Notes under the pieces: model-generated
The model's input: the letters and a program-made list of their open reading frames with translations, nothing else
Told to the model about the DNA's origin: nothing
The model's database searches: none
In this document: piece after piece, positions 1-6,684 of the stretch
How the letters are laid out: the number at the start of each line of letters is the position of its first letter
How positions within the stretch are numbered: position 1 is the stretch's first letter
Assembly (NCBI GenBank): GCA_021199395.1
Contig: JAJQIE010000349.1
Span: forward strand, 1 to 15,017
Length of the DNA stretch: 15,017 bases
Direction: 5' to 3'
DNA from: Lachnospiraceae bacterium
GTDB taxonomy: Bacteria > Bacillota > Clostridia > Lachnospirales > Lachnospiraceae
Translations under genes and position numbers: made by a program

Positions 1-6
1 GTATAG

Positions 7-12
7 TATAAT
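7..12 (+). promoter_or_regulatory. Possible -10 hexamer of a promoter cut by the window edge
   Basis: A perfect TATAAT lies 62 bp before the first start codon. The matching -35 would be outside the window, so this rests on one hexamer. It could drive the small protein and the polyamine genes, or be a chance AT-rich match between genes of a longer operon. Confidence 0.3.
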
Positions 13-74
13 CGTGAAGAATGTGACAAAAAATGGTTGCGGGACGCGTGAAAAAGCAGGGAAGGAGAAATGAA

Positions 75-284
75 ATGAAATTTCGCGAGCGGTTTATGAG
101 CGGCGAAGCACATTTTGAAGAAATATTTGATCTGACGGATGAATGGAATTTCAGTGATGAGGAATGCACACTCAGGGAATACCTTGGCCTGACGGCAGAG
201 GAGGAGGACGTGTGGATCAGTGAGAGCGATGAGGCGCTGGAAAGCCTGATGGAAAAAGAGCGTGCGGAGGGAGAAGGAATATGA
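75..284 (+). CDS. Small acidic protein of unknown function, first gene of the polyamine cluster in this window
   Basis: A 69-residue, very acidic protein beginning MKFRERFMSGEAHFEEIFD. The ATG at 75 is chosen over an upstream in-frame start at 33 because GGAG at 64-67 sits 7 nt before it. The middle reads LREYLGLTAEEEDVWISES, a short helical pattern (LGLTxEEExxWI) resembling small Lachnospiraceae proteins. There is no signal peptide, membrane segment or cysteine cluster. Its TGA overlaps the ATG of the dehydrogenase (ATGA at 281-284), so the two are probably translationally coupled. That coupling suggests a role linked to polyamine synthesis, such as a regulatory or partner protein. I do not recognise a named family and assign no function. 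Confidence 0.75.
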   Translation: MKFRERFMSGEAHFEEIFDLTDEWNFSDEECTLREYLGLTAEEEDVWISESDEALESLMEKERAEGEGI

Positions 285-1642
285 GCAGATTAATGATTAT
301 AGGCTGCGGCGGAGTCGCTTCGGTAGCGATTCAGAAATGCTGCCAGAACAGTGAAGTGTTTGATGAAATCATGATTGCGAGCCGCACAGTGTCAAAGTGC
401 AATGCGCTGAAGGAGAAGCTTGAGAGCTCCGGCGCGGCGTACAGCGCATCGGAAGCGGTGAAGGATGTCCGGGATGAGGAAGCGCCGGGGTCGGTGAATA
501 CCGGCAGGAAGGATGGCGCGCCTGTGTCGGTTGTGAAGACAAGGATTACTACAGCGCAGGTGAATGCGGACAATGTGGATGAGCTGACGGCGCTGATCCG
601 GTCTTATCAGCCGGTCGCGGTGCTGAACGTAGCGCTGCCTTATCAGGATCTGACGATTATGGATGCATGTCTGGCGGCAGGTGTGCACTATATTGACACA
701 GCAAACTATGAGCCGGAGGACACAGACGATCCAAAGTGGCGGGCCGTTTATGAGGAGCGCTGCAAACGCCTGGGCTTTTCCGCGTATTTTGATTACTCCT
801 GGCAGTGGGCGTATCAGGAGCGGTTTGAAAAGTCAGGGCTGACGGCGCTGCTTGGGACCGGCTTTGATCCGGGCGTGACCAGTGTGTATGCGGCTTATGC
901 GCGGAAGCATTATTTTGATGAAATACATACCATTGATATTCTGGACTGCAATGGCGGCGATCACGGCTATCCGTTCGCGACAAATTTCAATCCGGAGATC
1001 AATCTCAGGGAGGTATCCGCTCCGGGCTCCTGGTGGGAGGATGGCAGGTGGGTGGAAATCCCGCCGATGACGGTCAAAAGGGAGTATGATTTTGCTGGAG
1101 TCGGCAAAAAGGACATGTATCTGCTGCACCACGAGGAGATTGAAGCGCTGGCGAAAAATATTCCCGGAGTAAAGCGGATTCGATTTTTTATGACCTTCGG
1201 CCAGAGCTATCTGACCCATATGAAATGCCTCGAAAATGTGGGAATGCTCTCGACAACGCCGGTTCTTTACAATGGGCAGGAGATTGTGCCAATTCAGTTT
1301 CTGAAAGAACTGCTGCCGGATCCGGCCACGCTGGGACCGAGAACGGTCGGCAAGACGAATATCGGGTGTATTTTTACCGGGATCAGGGATGGAAAATAGA
1401 GGTCTCTCTACATATATAATATCTGCGACCATCAGGAGTGCTACCGGGAGGTGGAGTCCCAGGCGATTTCCTACACGACGGGCGTTCCGGCGATGATAGG
1501 AGCTATGATGGTGGTGACCGGGCAGTGGAAACGACCAGGCGTGTTTACTACAGATGAGTTTGATCCGGATCCGTATATGGAAGCGCTGAACCGCTGTGGG
1601 CTGCCGTGGGTCGTGGAGGAAAATCCGGTACTGGTAGATTAG
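281..1642 (+). CDS. Carboxynorspermidine/carboxyspermidine dehydrogenase (saccharopine dehydrogenase family), interrupted by an in-frame amber codon
   Basis: The family condenses aspartate semialdehyde with putrescine or diaminopropane, using NADPH, to give carboxyspermidine or carboxynorspermidine in the cytoplasm. The N-terminus is a Rossmann nucleotide site (GCGGVAS, residues 8-14). Family-typical stretches follow: VLNVALPYQDLTIMDACL, GVHYIDTANYEPED, LLGTGFDPGVTSVY and CNGGDHGYPFATNFNPEIN. The frame stops at TAG 1397-1399 after GIRDGK. The next codons in the same frame encode RSLYIYNICDHQECYREV, then SQAISYTTGVPAMIGAMM, the expected C-terminus, ending at TAG 1640. The part before the stop is 372 residues; readthrough would give 453. 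Residues about 52-85 look like an insertion relative to the homologues I remember. The start overlaps the preceding gene by 4 nt and follows GGAGGGAGAAGG. Family identity is secure; whether the product is functional is open. Confidence 0.85.
1397..1399 (+). other. In-frame UAG codon inside the dehydrogenase gene
   Basis: Counting codons from 281 places GGA-AAA at 1391-1396, TAG at 1397 and AGG at 1400, with 80 conserved sense codons following in the same frame. One base change from GAG, AAG or CAG would produce this. I see no start codon with a credible ribosome binding site that would let the C-terminal part be made separately; the GTG at 1451 lies well inside conserved sequence. Confidence 0.85.
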
Positions 1643-1647
1643 TTGAG

Positions 1648-1690
1648 AGCGCTGACCTAAGCGGAGCGCAGCGCATCAGGCGGCGCAGGA
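1648..1690 (+). repeat. GC-rich imperfect palindromic sequence between the dehydrogenase and nspC
   Basis: The 55-nt spacer contains GCGCT (1649-1653), with AGCGC copies downstream that can pair with it, and an imperfect CCTAAGCG ... CGCATCAGG symmetry. It ends in GGCGCAGG, as does the hairpin repeat at the aguB 3' end (5271-5278). It may be a diverged relative of that repeat. It has no T-tract, so it does not look like a terminator. Confidence 0.3.
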
Positions 1691-1739
1691 TGGGCAAGTG
1701 ATTTTGCGACAGTTTTTTAGCGGAAGAACAACAAAAAGT

Positions 1740-2882
1740 ATGAGAATAGAAGAAATACCTACCCCCGCCTATGTGGTGGATGAGGGAAAGCTGATACAGA
1801 ATCTTGAAATTTTAAAAGGTGTGCAGGAGCGCACCGGATGCCGGATCCTTCTCGCGCAGAAGGCATTTTCCATGTTCAGCGAATATCCGCTGATCGGGAA
1901 ATACCTGGCCGGTACGACCGCGAGCGGTCTGTATGAAGCGCGGCTGGGGCATGAGGAGATGAAAAAGGAAAACCATATTTATTCTCCTGCCTACCATGAG
2001 AGCGAGATTGACGAGATTGCGGAAATCTGCGACCATGTGATATTTAACTCTTTTTCACAGCTTCGCAGATTCCGGGCGCGCTGCCGGAACAGAGCCAGCA
2101 TAGGCCTGCGTATCAATCCGGAGTGCTCCACACAGGGAGAACTGGCGATCTATGATCCCTGCGCGGCGGGGTCGAGGCTCGGAATTACTCAGAGTGAATT
2201 TGTACGTGAGCTGCGGGAGGATCCGGGACTGCTGGAGGGCGTTGACGGCCTGCATTTTCATACGCTTTGCGAGCAGAATTCAGATGCGCTGGAGACGACA
2301 CTGGAGGCGGTGGAACAGCGCTTCGGTTTTTGCCTGAAACGGATAAAATGGCTGAATCTGGGAGGCGGGCATCACATCACGCGGGAGGACTACGATATTC
2401 CGCGTCTGGAGCGCTGTATCCGGCGGATGCAGGATACTTACGGCGCAGAGATTTATCTGGAGCCGGGGGAGGCTGTCGCTCTGAACGCGGGCTATCTGGT
2501 GACGGAGGTCATGGATACGGTCAGAAACGGCCTTACCACCCTGATTCTCGACGCCTCGGCTGCGTGTCATATGCCGGACGTGCTGGAAATGCCGTACCGC
2601 CCGCCCCTGCGCGGCAGCGGCAGACCCGGAGAAAAGAAACATGATTACCGGCTGTCCTCCTGTACCTGTCTGGCGGGGGATATTATCGGCGATTATTCCT
2701 TCGACCGGGAAATCCGGTCGGGCGACCGATTGTATTTTGAGGATATGGCGATCTATTCCATGGTGAAAAACAATACGTTTAACGGGATGGCACTCCCATC
2801 CATCTGGGCAATGTCGCCCGGAGGGAAGTGCCGCCTGGTCAAAGGGTTCGATTATGAGGACTTCCGGGGGCGGCTGTCGTGA
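1740..2882 (+). CDS. nspC: Carboxynorspermidine/carboxyspermidine decarboxylase
   Basis: A PLP-dependent, alanine-racemase-fold (type III) decarboxylase that removes the carboxyl group from carboxyspermidine or carboxynorspermidine to give spermidine or norspermidine. It is the step after the dehydrogenase. The PLP lysine is probably K41 in LLAQKAFSMF. Other family segments are GLRINPECS, GLHFHTLCEQ, LNLGGGHHITRED, the phosphate-binding YLEPGEAVALNAGYLV and SSCTCLAGDIIGDY, which carries the substrate-site cysteine region. The ATG at 1740 gives 380 residues and the family-typical N-terminus RIEEIPTPAYVVDE. A GTG at 1698 would add 14 unconvincing residues. The ribosome binding site for the ATG is weak (GGAAG at 1722-1726), so the start has some uncertainty. 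The stop overlaps an in-frame GTG of aguA. Confidence 0.92.
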   Translation: MRIEEIPTPAYVVDEGKLIQNLEILKGVQERTGCRILLAQKAFSMFSEYPLIGKYLAGTTASGLYEARLGHEEMKKENHIYSPAYHESEIDEIAEICDHVIFNSFSQLRRFRARCRNRASIGLRINPECSTQGELAIYDPCAAGSRLGITQSEFVRELREDPGLLEGVDGLHFHTLCEQNSDALETTLEAVEQRFGFCLKRIKWLNLGGGHHITREDYDIPRLERCIRRMQDTYGAEIYLEPGEAVALNAGYLVTEVMDTVRNGLTTLILDASAACHMPDVLEMPYRPPLRGSGRPGEKKHDYRLSSCTCLAGDIIGDYSFDREIRSGDRLYFEDMAIYSMVKNNTFNGMALPSIWAMSPGGKCRLVKGFDYEDFRGRLS

Positions 2883-2938
2883 ATCCGGCAGCGTGGCGCG
2901 AAGCGCATTTTTGCTCCGGTGAGAAGGGACGGTTCGAT

Positions 2939-4168
2939 ATGCGGATTTTACAGACATATCCTGCGATGGATGGCTTTCATATGCCCGCTGAATATGAGCC
3001 GCACCGCGGCTGTGTGATGATCTGGCCGGTGCGTCCGGGGTCATGGCCGGGCGGTGGACGAGCGGCGCAGCAAACGTTTGTGGAGATTGCCTGTGCTATC
3101 GCAAAAAGTGAAACCGTCTGGATGCTGGCGGCGCCAGACCAGATGCCGATGGTACGGGAAGCATTTCGCCGGAGCATTTGCAAAGGGAACGCTCCGGACA
3201 GAGAGGCAGCTTTGCGTAAGGGTGATTGCGGCAGACGTGTGGGGGAAAACATCCCGGACGTATGTGAGCCAGCCGGGCTGACCGATGTTCCCAATATTTA
3301 TATACTTCCGATTGAGACGGATGACGCATGGGCGCGCGACATCGGTCCGACCTGTGTAACAGACCGGAAGGGAGAGGTACGCGGGATCGACTGGCAGTTT
3401 AACGCATGGGGCGGTACGGTTGATGGCTTATATGCGCACTGGGAGAAGGATAATTTTGCTGCCGGTGCAATCTGCAAAGCGCTTGGAATGGACTGCTACG
3501 ACGCGCGGCACTTTGTGCTGGAGGGCGGCTCTATTCATTCAGACGGCGAAGGCACAGTGCTGGTGACCGAAGCCTGTCTTTTGAGTGCCGGGCGGAATCC
3601 GGGGCTTACAAAAGGGCAGATTGAAGACAGCTTAAAGCAATATCTTGGTGCACAGAAAATAATCTGGCTGCCGCGCGGGATCTGGCAGGATGAGACGAAC
3701 GAGCACGTAGATAATGTCTGCGCGTTTGTCCGGCCCGGCGAGGTAGTGCTTGCGTGGACGGAGGATCCGCGCGACCCGCAGTGGGAATTAAGTAATGCGT
3801 CGCTTCAGGCTCTTGAGCGTGAGACGGATGCGCGGGGAAGAAGACTGACAGTGCATAAGCTGCCGATTCCCGCAAAACCGGTCTGTATCACAGAGGAGGA
3901 GCGGTCTGGCTTTGTCTTTGAGGAAGGCGAGGATATTCGCGAGACGGGAGAGCGCCTGGCGGCGAGCTATGTAAATTTCTATATCTCAAACGGAGCGGTG
4001 ATCGTACCGCAGTTTGGGGATATTAATGATGCGTGTGCCGTGGAAATTCTGGGACGGCTTTTTCCGGAGCGGCAGGTGGTGCCGGTCTATGCCAGACCGA
4101 TAATTGTCGGCGGGGGAAATATACACTGTATCACACAGCAGATCCCTGAGGGCATTTTTGCAGCCTGA
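2939..4168 (+). CDS. aguA: Agmatine deiminase
   Basis: A cytoplasmic guanidino-group-modifying enzyme that hydrolyses agmatine to N-carbamoylputrescine and ammonia. From the ATG at 2939 it is 409 residues. Family motifs in order: MPAEYEPHRGCVMIWP (15-30), DDAWARDIGP (128-137), FNAWGGTVDGLY (154-165), EGGSIHSDGEGTVLVTEACLL (195-215), the histidine-containing NEHVDN (254-259) and the catalytic-cysteine segment GGGNIHCITQQIP (391-403, Cys397). AGAAGGG at 2922-2928 supports this ATG. A GTG at 2879 overlapping the nspC stop would add 20 atypical residues. The protein is longer than I expect for AguA (about 370), mainly from a stretch at residues 75-118, rich in charged residues and Gly/Cys, between the first conserved block and DDAWARDIGP. 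The active-site residues are intact, so it is probably functional. Confidence 0.93.
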   Translation: MRILQTYPAMDGFHMPAEYEPHRGCVMIWPVRPGSWPGGGRAAQQTFVEIACAIAKSETVWMLAAPDQMPMVREAFRRSICKGNAPDREAALRKGDCGRRVGENIPDVCEPAGLTDVPNIYILPIETDDAWARDIGPTCVTDRKGEVRGIDWQFNAWGGTVDGLYAHWEKDNFAAGAICKALGMDCYDARHFVLEGGSIHSDGEGTVLVTEACLLSAGRNPGLTKGQIEDSLKQYLGAQKIIWLPRGIWQDETNEHVDNVCAFVRPGEVVLAWTEDPRDPQWELSNASLQALERETDARGRRLTVHKLPIPAKPVCITEEERSGFVFEEGEDIRETGERLAASYVNFYISNGAVIVPQFGDINDACAVEILGRLFPERQVVPVYARPIIVGGGNIHCITQQIPEGIFAA

Positions 4169-4276
4169 CGCAGCTTTCTGTGCTTTTTATACGGGCGCTG
4201 CAATGTGATCCACGATCCGGCAGGTGGCACAGTGTGTCGTTTTCTGATTACATATACATTTTGCCAGGCAGAAGGG

Positions 4277-4322
4277 GTATCGTCCGGCTGATCAGCAAAC
4301 ATTATGGCAGTTTATCCGATAC
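4277..4322 (+). promoter_or_regulatory. Small inverted repeat in the aguA-aguB spacer
   Basis: The 170-nt gap between aguA and aguB contains GTATCG (4277-4282) pairing with CGATAC (4317-4322), enclosing the perfect palindrome GCTGATCAGC (4287-4296). The structure ends just before the aguB ribosome binding site (GAGG at 4328-4331), so it could affect aguB translation. I see no clear promoter or T-tract terminator in the gap. The signal is short and could be chance. Confidence 0.25.
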
Positions 4323-4338
4323 GGAATGAGGTATAGTT

Positions 4339-5292
4339 ATGAGGAAGGTAACAGTTGCCACAGTACAGATGCAGTGCAGCACAGTGGTTTCAGAGAACAT
4401 CGGGAAAGCAGACCGGCTGGTTCGGAGGGCTGCAGGGCAGGGGGCAAATGTAATCCTGCTGCCGGAGCTTTTTGAGAGGCAGTATTTCTGTCAGGAGCGG
4501 CGTTATGAATATTATCGCTACGCAAGACCGCTGATGGAAAATGACGCGGTATTACATTTTCAGCAAACCGCAAAAGAGCTTGGCGTGGTGCTTCCCATCA
4601 GCTTTTATGAAAAGGACGGCTGCTCTCTTTACAATAGTATCGCTATGATTGACGCGGATGGGAGCGTGATGGGAGTTTATCGGAAAACGCATATCCCGGA
4701 CGATCATTATTATCAGGAAAAATTTTATTTTACGCCGGGTAATACCGGATTTCGTGTATGGAAAACCCGTTTTGGAAAAGTGGGGGTCGGAATCTGCTGG
4801 GATCAGTGGTTTCCTGAAGCCGCCCGCTGCATGGCCCTTCAGGGAGCGGAACTGCTTCTTTATCCCACAGCGATCGGCAGCGAGCCAATTCTTGAATGTG
4901 ACAGTATGCCGCATTGGCGGCGGTGTATGCAGGGACATGCCGGGAGCAATCTTATTCCGGTAGCCGCGGCTAACCGCATCGGCCTGGAAACCGTAGAGCC
5001 GGCAAAAGCAAATGGCGGCCAGCAATCCTCACTGCTGTTTTATGGTTCCTCTTTCATCACAGATGAAACCGGAGAAGTGGTAGCAGCCGCTTCCCGCGAC
5101 CAGGAAGAAATTCTGACAGCCTCCTTTGACCTGGATGAGCTGGAAGACAACCGGATGAGCTGGGGGCTTTTCCGCGACCGCAGGCCGGAGACGTATGAAG
5201 CGATCAGTGGGAAATATGACAGAGATTTCACCTGGCGAGGGCTAAACGAGCACCACTGGCGCTCAGCAACGGCGCAGGTCTTAAAGCCGTGA
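4339..5292 (+). CDS. aguB: N-carbamoylputrescine amidase (nitrilase superfamily)
   Basis: Hydrolyses N-carbamoylputrescine from AguA to putrescine, CO2 and ammonia, supplying the polyamine steps encoded upstream. The nitrilase triad is visible as Glu43 (LLPELFE), Lys116 (YRKTHIPDDHYYQEKFYF) and Cys153 (VGICWDQWFPEAAR). NGGQ...FYGSSFITDETGEV and WGLFRDRRPETYEAIS are typical of the family. ATG 4339 follows GAGG at 4328-4331. The 317-residue product continues past the usual DRRPE end: the last residues (from about R304, RGLNEHHWRSATAQ) are encoded by a copy of the dispersed hairpin repeat at 5231-5278, so the native C-terminus has probably been replaced or extended. The gene ends 12 bp inside the convergent ChrA-like gene. 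The catalytic core is complete. Confidence 0.93.
   Translation: MRKVTVATVQMQCSTVVSENIGKADRLVRRAAGQGANVILLPELFERQYFCQERRYEYYRYARPLMENDAVLHFQQTAKELGVVLPISFYEKDGCSLYNSIAMIDADGSVMGVYRKTHIPDDHYYQEKFYFTPGNTGFRVWKTRFGKVGVGICWDQWFPEAARCMALQGAELLLYPTAIGSEPILECDSMPHWRRCMQGHAGSNLIPVAAANRIGLETVEPAKANGGQQSSLLFYGSSFITDETGEVVAAASRDQEEILTASFDLDELEDNRMSWGLFRDRRPETYEAISGKYDRDFTWRGLNEHHWRSATAQVLKP
5231..5278 (+). repeat. Dispersed hairpin repeat, copy A (inside the aguB 3' end)
   Basis: GGCGAGGGCTAAACG, then arm GAGC (5248-5251), ACCACTGGC, arm GCTC (5261-5264), then AGCAACGGCGCAGG. The frame around the arms matches the copy at 12455-12502 nearly base for base, while the 4-bp arms differ and stay complementary. 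It lies in coding sequence. Confidence 0.7.
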
Positions 5293-5850
5293 CAAAAGCT
5301 CTGCACTTACTTCAGCGACGCCGCACATCGTCATGATCAGGATCGGGCTCAGCTTTGTTTTACGCAGAAGAAGCAGAGCGACCGCGAAAAAGACAAGCAT
5401 TCGTATCTGGAAATTTCCGGCGGAAAAATCCCAGGTTCCGTTTGAGAAGAAAGCAGTGGTCATAATTGTGACGCCTGCTTTGGCAATCAGAGCGACTGCG
5501 ATTGCCCTGAGGACTGCGAGGACTCCCTGAATGAGTGAGAGCCTGCGGCAGCGGGTGTAGATCCATGCGAGCAGAGACACAAAGATACAGGATGGAAGGA
5601 TACATCCAAGGGTGGCGACGATAGCACCGGGAAGCCCGGCCATCTGATTGCCGACAAATGTGGCCGCATTGAGGGCAATGGAACCGGGAGTCATTTCCGC
5701 GATGGAGATCAGATCCGTAAAAGCGCTCTGCGTCAGCCACTGGTGTTTATCTACGACCTGCTCCTGGATGAGAAGAATTGCCGCGTAACCGCCTCCGAAG
5801 CTCAGGGCTCCGATATGAAAGAAGCTCAGGAATAAAGAAAGGAAGATCAT
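5281..5850 (-). CDS. chrA: ChrA-type (CHR family) transporter, second half-size subunit
   Basis: A 189-residue integral membrane protein of the short-chain chromate ion transporter family. These act as pairs of half-size proteins exporting chromate or a related oxyanion. The N-terminal helix carries the family signature FHIGALSFGGGYAAILLIQ. It is followed by DLISIAEMTPGSIALNAATFVG, the SxxxMTPGP-like motif, here with S rather than P after the glycine. About five to six hydrophobic segments are present. Its ATG overlaps the stop of the upstream partner by 4 bp (5847-5850), so the two are translationally coupled and probably form a heterodimer. It converges on aguB with a 12-bp overlap. The real substrate in an anaerobe need not be chromate. 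Confidence 0.88.
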   Translation of the reverse strand: MIFLSLFLSFFHIGALSFGGGYAAILLIQEQVVDKHQWLTQSAFTDLISIAEMTPGSIALNAATFVGNQMAGLPGAIVATLGCILPSCIFVSLLAWIYTRCRRLSLIQGVLAVLRAIAVALIAKAGVTIMTTAFFSNGTWDFSAGNFQIRMLVFFAVALLLLRKTKLSPILIMTMCGVAEVSAELLSRL

Positions 5851-6416
5851 AGGGTATTTCTCCTCTTTGAAAAAAGTGTGCGGACAATTCCGAACAGCAG
5901 CGCCGCCAGGATAATCCAGATGGTGTTGATCTGAAAATAACAGCTGATGAAGAAGCTGAGAATCATCACGGTAATGTTGATCCAGTCTCTGGTTTTTACT
6001 ATGGAGCGCCCCATGTCAAAGACGACCGAGGCGATGACAGCGGTCACACCCGCTCTCATTCCCCGGAGCAGCGCCGCGACATAGACATTTGCAGAGAATG
6101 CGGTGTAAAACGCGGAAATGACAGTAATAATCACCATTGGCGGGAGAATGGAGCCGAGCACAGAGGCCGCAATACCGGGAATTCCGGCGAGCTTATAGCC
6201 GACCACAATAGCGCCGTTTACCGCGACGGATCCGGGAGAGGCCTGAGCAATAGCGACCAGATCCAGCATTTCCTCTTCATCGATCCAGTGGTATTCATCT
6301 ACGAATTTTTTTTTCAAAAGTGAGACAATCACATATCCCCCGCCGAATGTGAATGTGCTTAGATAAAGTGTGGAAAAAAAGAGCCTTTTCAGGATTTGCT
6401 TTTTTTCAGGTTTCAT
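5847..6416 (-). CDS. chrA: ChrA-type (CHR family) transporter, first half-size subunit
   Basis: The 189-residue partner of the preceding entry. It shows the same signatures: FSTLYLSTFTFGGGYVIVSLL in the first helix and DLVAIAQASPGSVAVNGAIVVGYKLAG in the second block, then hydrophobic segments and a basic tail (SKRRNTL). AGGAGAG lies just upstream of the ATG on the minus strand. It is the first gene of a two-gene operon diverging from lysR across a roughly 270-bp control region, which makes LysR control of the pair plausible. The duplicated half-gene arrangement is the normal form of short-chain CHR proteins, so neither gene is truncated. Substrate is not determinable from sequence; oxyanions such as chromate or sulfate are the family precedent. 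Confidence 0.88.
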   Translation of the reverse strand: MKPEKKQILKRLFFSTLYLSTFTFGGGYVIVSLLKKKFVDEYHWIDEEEMLDLVAIAQASPGSVAVNGAIVVGYKLAGIPGIAASVLGSILPPMVIITVISAFYTAFSANVYVAALLRGMRAGVTAVIASVVFDMGRSIVKTRDWINITVMILSFFISCYFQINTIWIILAALLFGIVRTLFSKRRNTL

Positions 6417-6482
6417 TTTGCTCTCCTCTTATCGGCCGCTGCAACTGCGGAACCGCCTGATACGCGAATCTCAGGTCTGACG

Positions 6483-6532
6483 ACTAGTAGCCCGTATCGT
6501 AATTTCATGTTCTTACGATACGGCCTACTAGT
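6483..6532. promoter_or_regulatory. Long hairpin in the chrA-lysR divergent control region
   Basis: Two 20-nt arms (6483-6502 and 6513-6532) are complementary at 19 of 20 positions and enclose a 10-nt loop. The arms begin ACTAGTAG and contain CCGTATCGTAA. Outside them TGAC and GTCA can pair again with a small bulge. It lies before both divergent genes and has no adjacent T-tract, so a terminator role is unlikely. It could be a protein-binding site, a leader-RNA structure of chrA, or a small mobile palindrome. Confidence 0.7.
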
Positions 6533-6546
6533 TCAAGTCATACTCA

Positions 6547-6574
6547 TTGACGAATCTTTTACAGTCAGTATAAT
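6547..6574 (+). promoter_or_regulatory. Probable upstream promoter for lysR
   Basis: TTGACG (6547-6552) and TATAAT (6569-6574) are separated by 16 bp, close to the sigma-A consensus. It is followed only a few bases later by a second promoter on the same strand. Confidence 0.5.
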
Positions 6575-6579
6575 CCGGA

Positions 6580-6608
6580 TTGAAACATAATACAAATAGT
6601 ATTATAAT
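6580..6608 (+). promoter_or_regulatory. Probable main promoter for lysR
   Basis: TTGAAA (6580-6585) and TATAAT (6603-6608) are separated by 17 bp, an excellent sigma-A match in an AT-rich stretch. Transcription would begin within or just after the palindrome at 6608-6621, giving a leader of roughly 70 nt. Confidence 0.6.
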
Positions 6609-6621
6609 ATGATTAATCATA
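6608..6621. promoter_or_regulatory. Candidate operator palindrome at the lysR transcription start
   Basis: TATGATTAATCATA is a perfect 14-bp palindrome overlapping the end of the -10 box and the expected start point. Its place and AT-rich ATTAAT centre suit autorepression by the adjacent LysR protein. The region is AT-rich, so a chance palindrome is possible. Confidence 0.4.
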
Positions 6622-6684
6622 ATAAAAACATTATATGATTTAAGCGACAAAAGGCCGAATCTTATAATATTAGAGGTGAACGAT

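Noticed and set aside
833..1432. Minus-strand 199-codon reading frame opposite the dehydrogenase
   Set aside because: It lies fully inside a well-recognised gene on the other strand and its peptide shows no domain.
1400..1642. Separate small gene, or frameshifted tail, after the dehydrogenase
   Set aside because: The segment is in the same frame as the dehydrogenase and continues its conserved sequence. There is no frameshift, and the GTG at 1451 has no ribosome binding site and sits inside a conserved region.
2280..3044. Minus-strand 254-codon reading frame opposite nspC and aguA
   Set aside because: It is a by-product of GC-rich codons in two clear enzyme genes; the peptide has no recognisable domain, and the plus-strand genes account for the sequence.
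5731..6290. CCACTGG-like words in the ChrA-type genes as further copies of the hairpin repeat
   Set aside because: They encode part of a conserved protein segment in both homologues and lack the GCTAAAC and CAGCAACG flanks.
6483..6532. Bidirectional transcription terminator
   Set aside because: The hairpin precedes both divergent genes and has no T-tract on either side.
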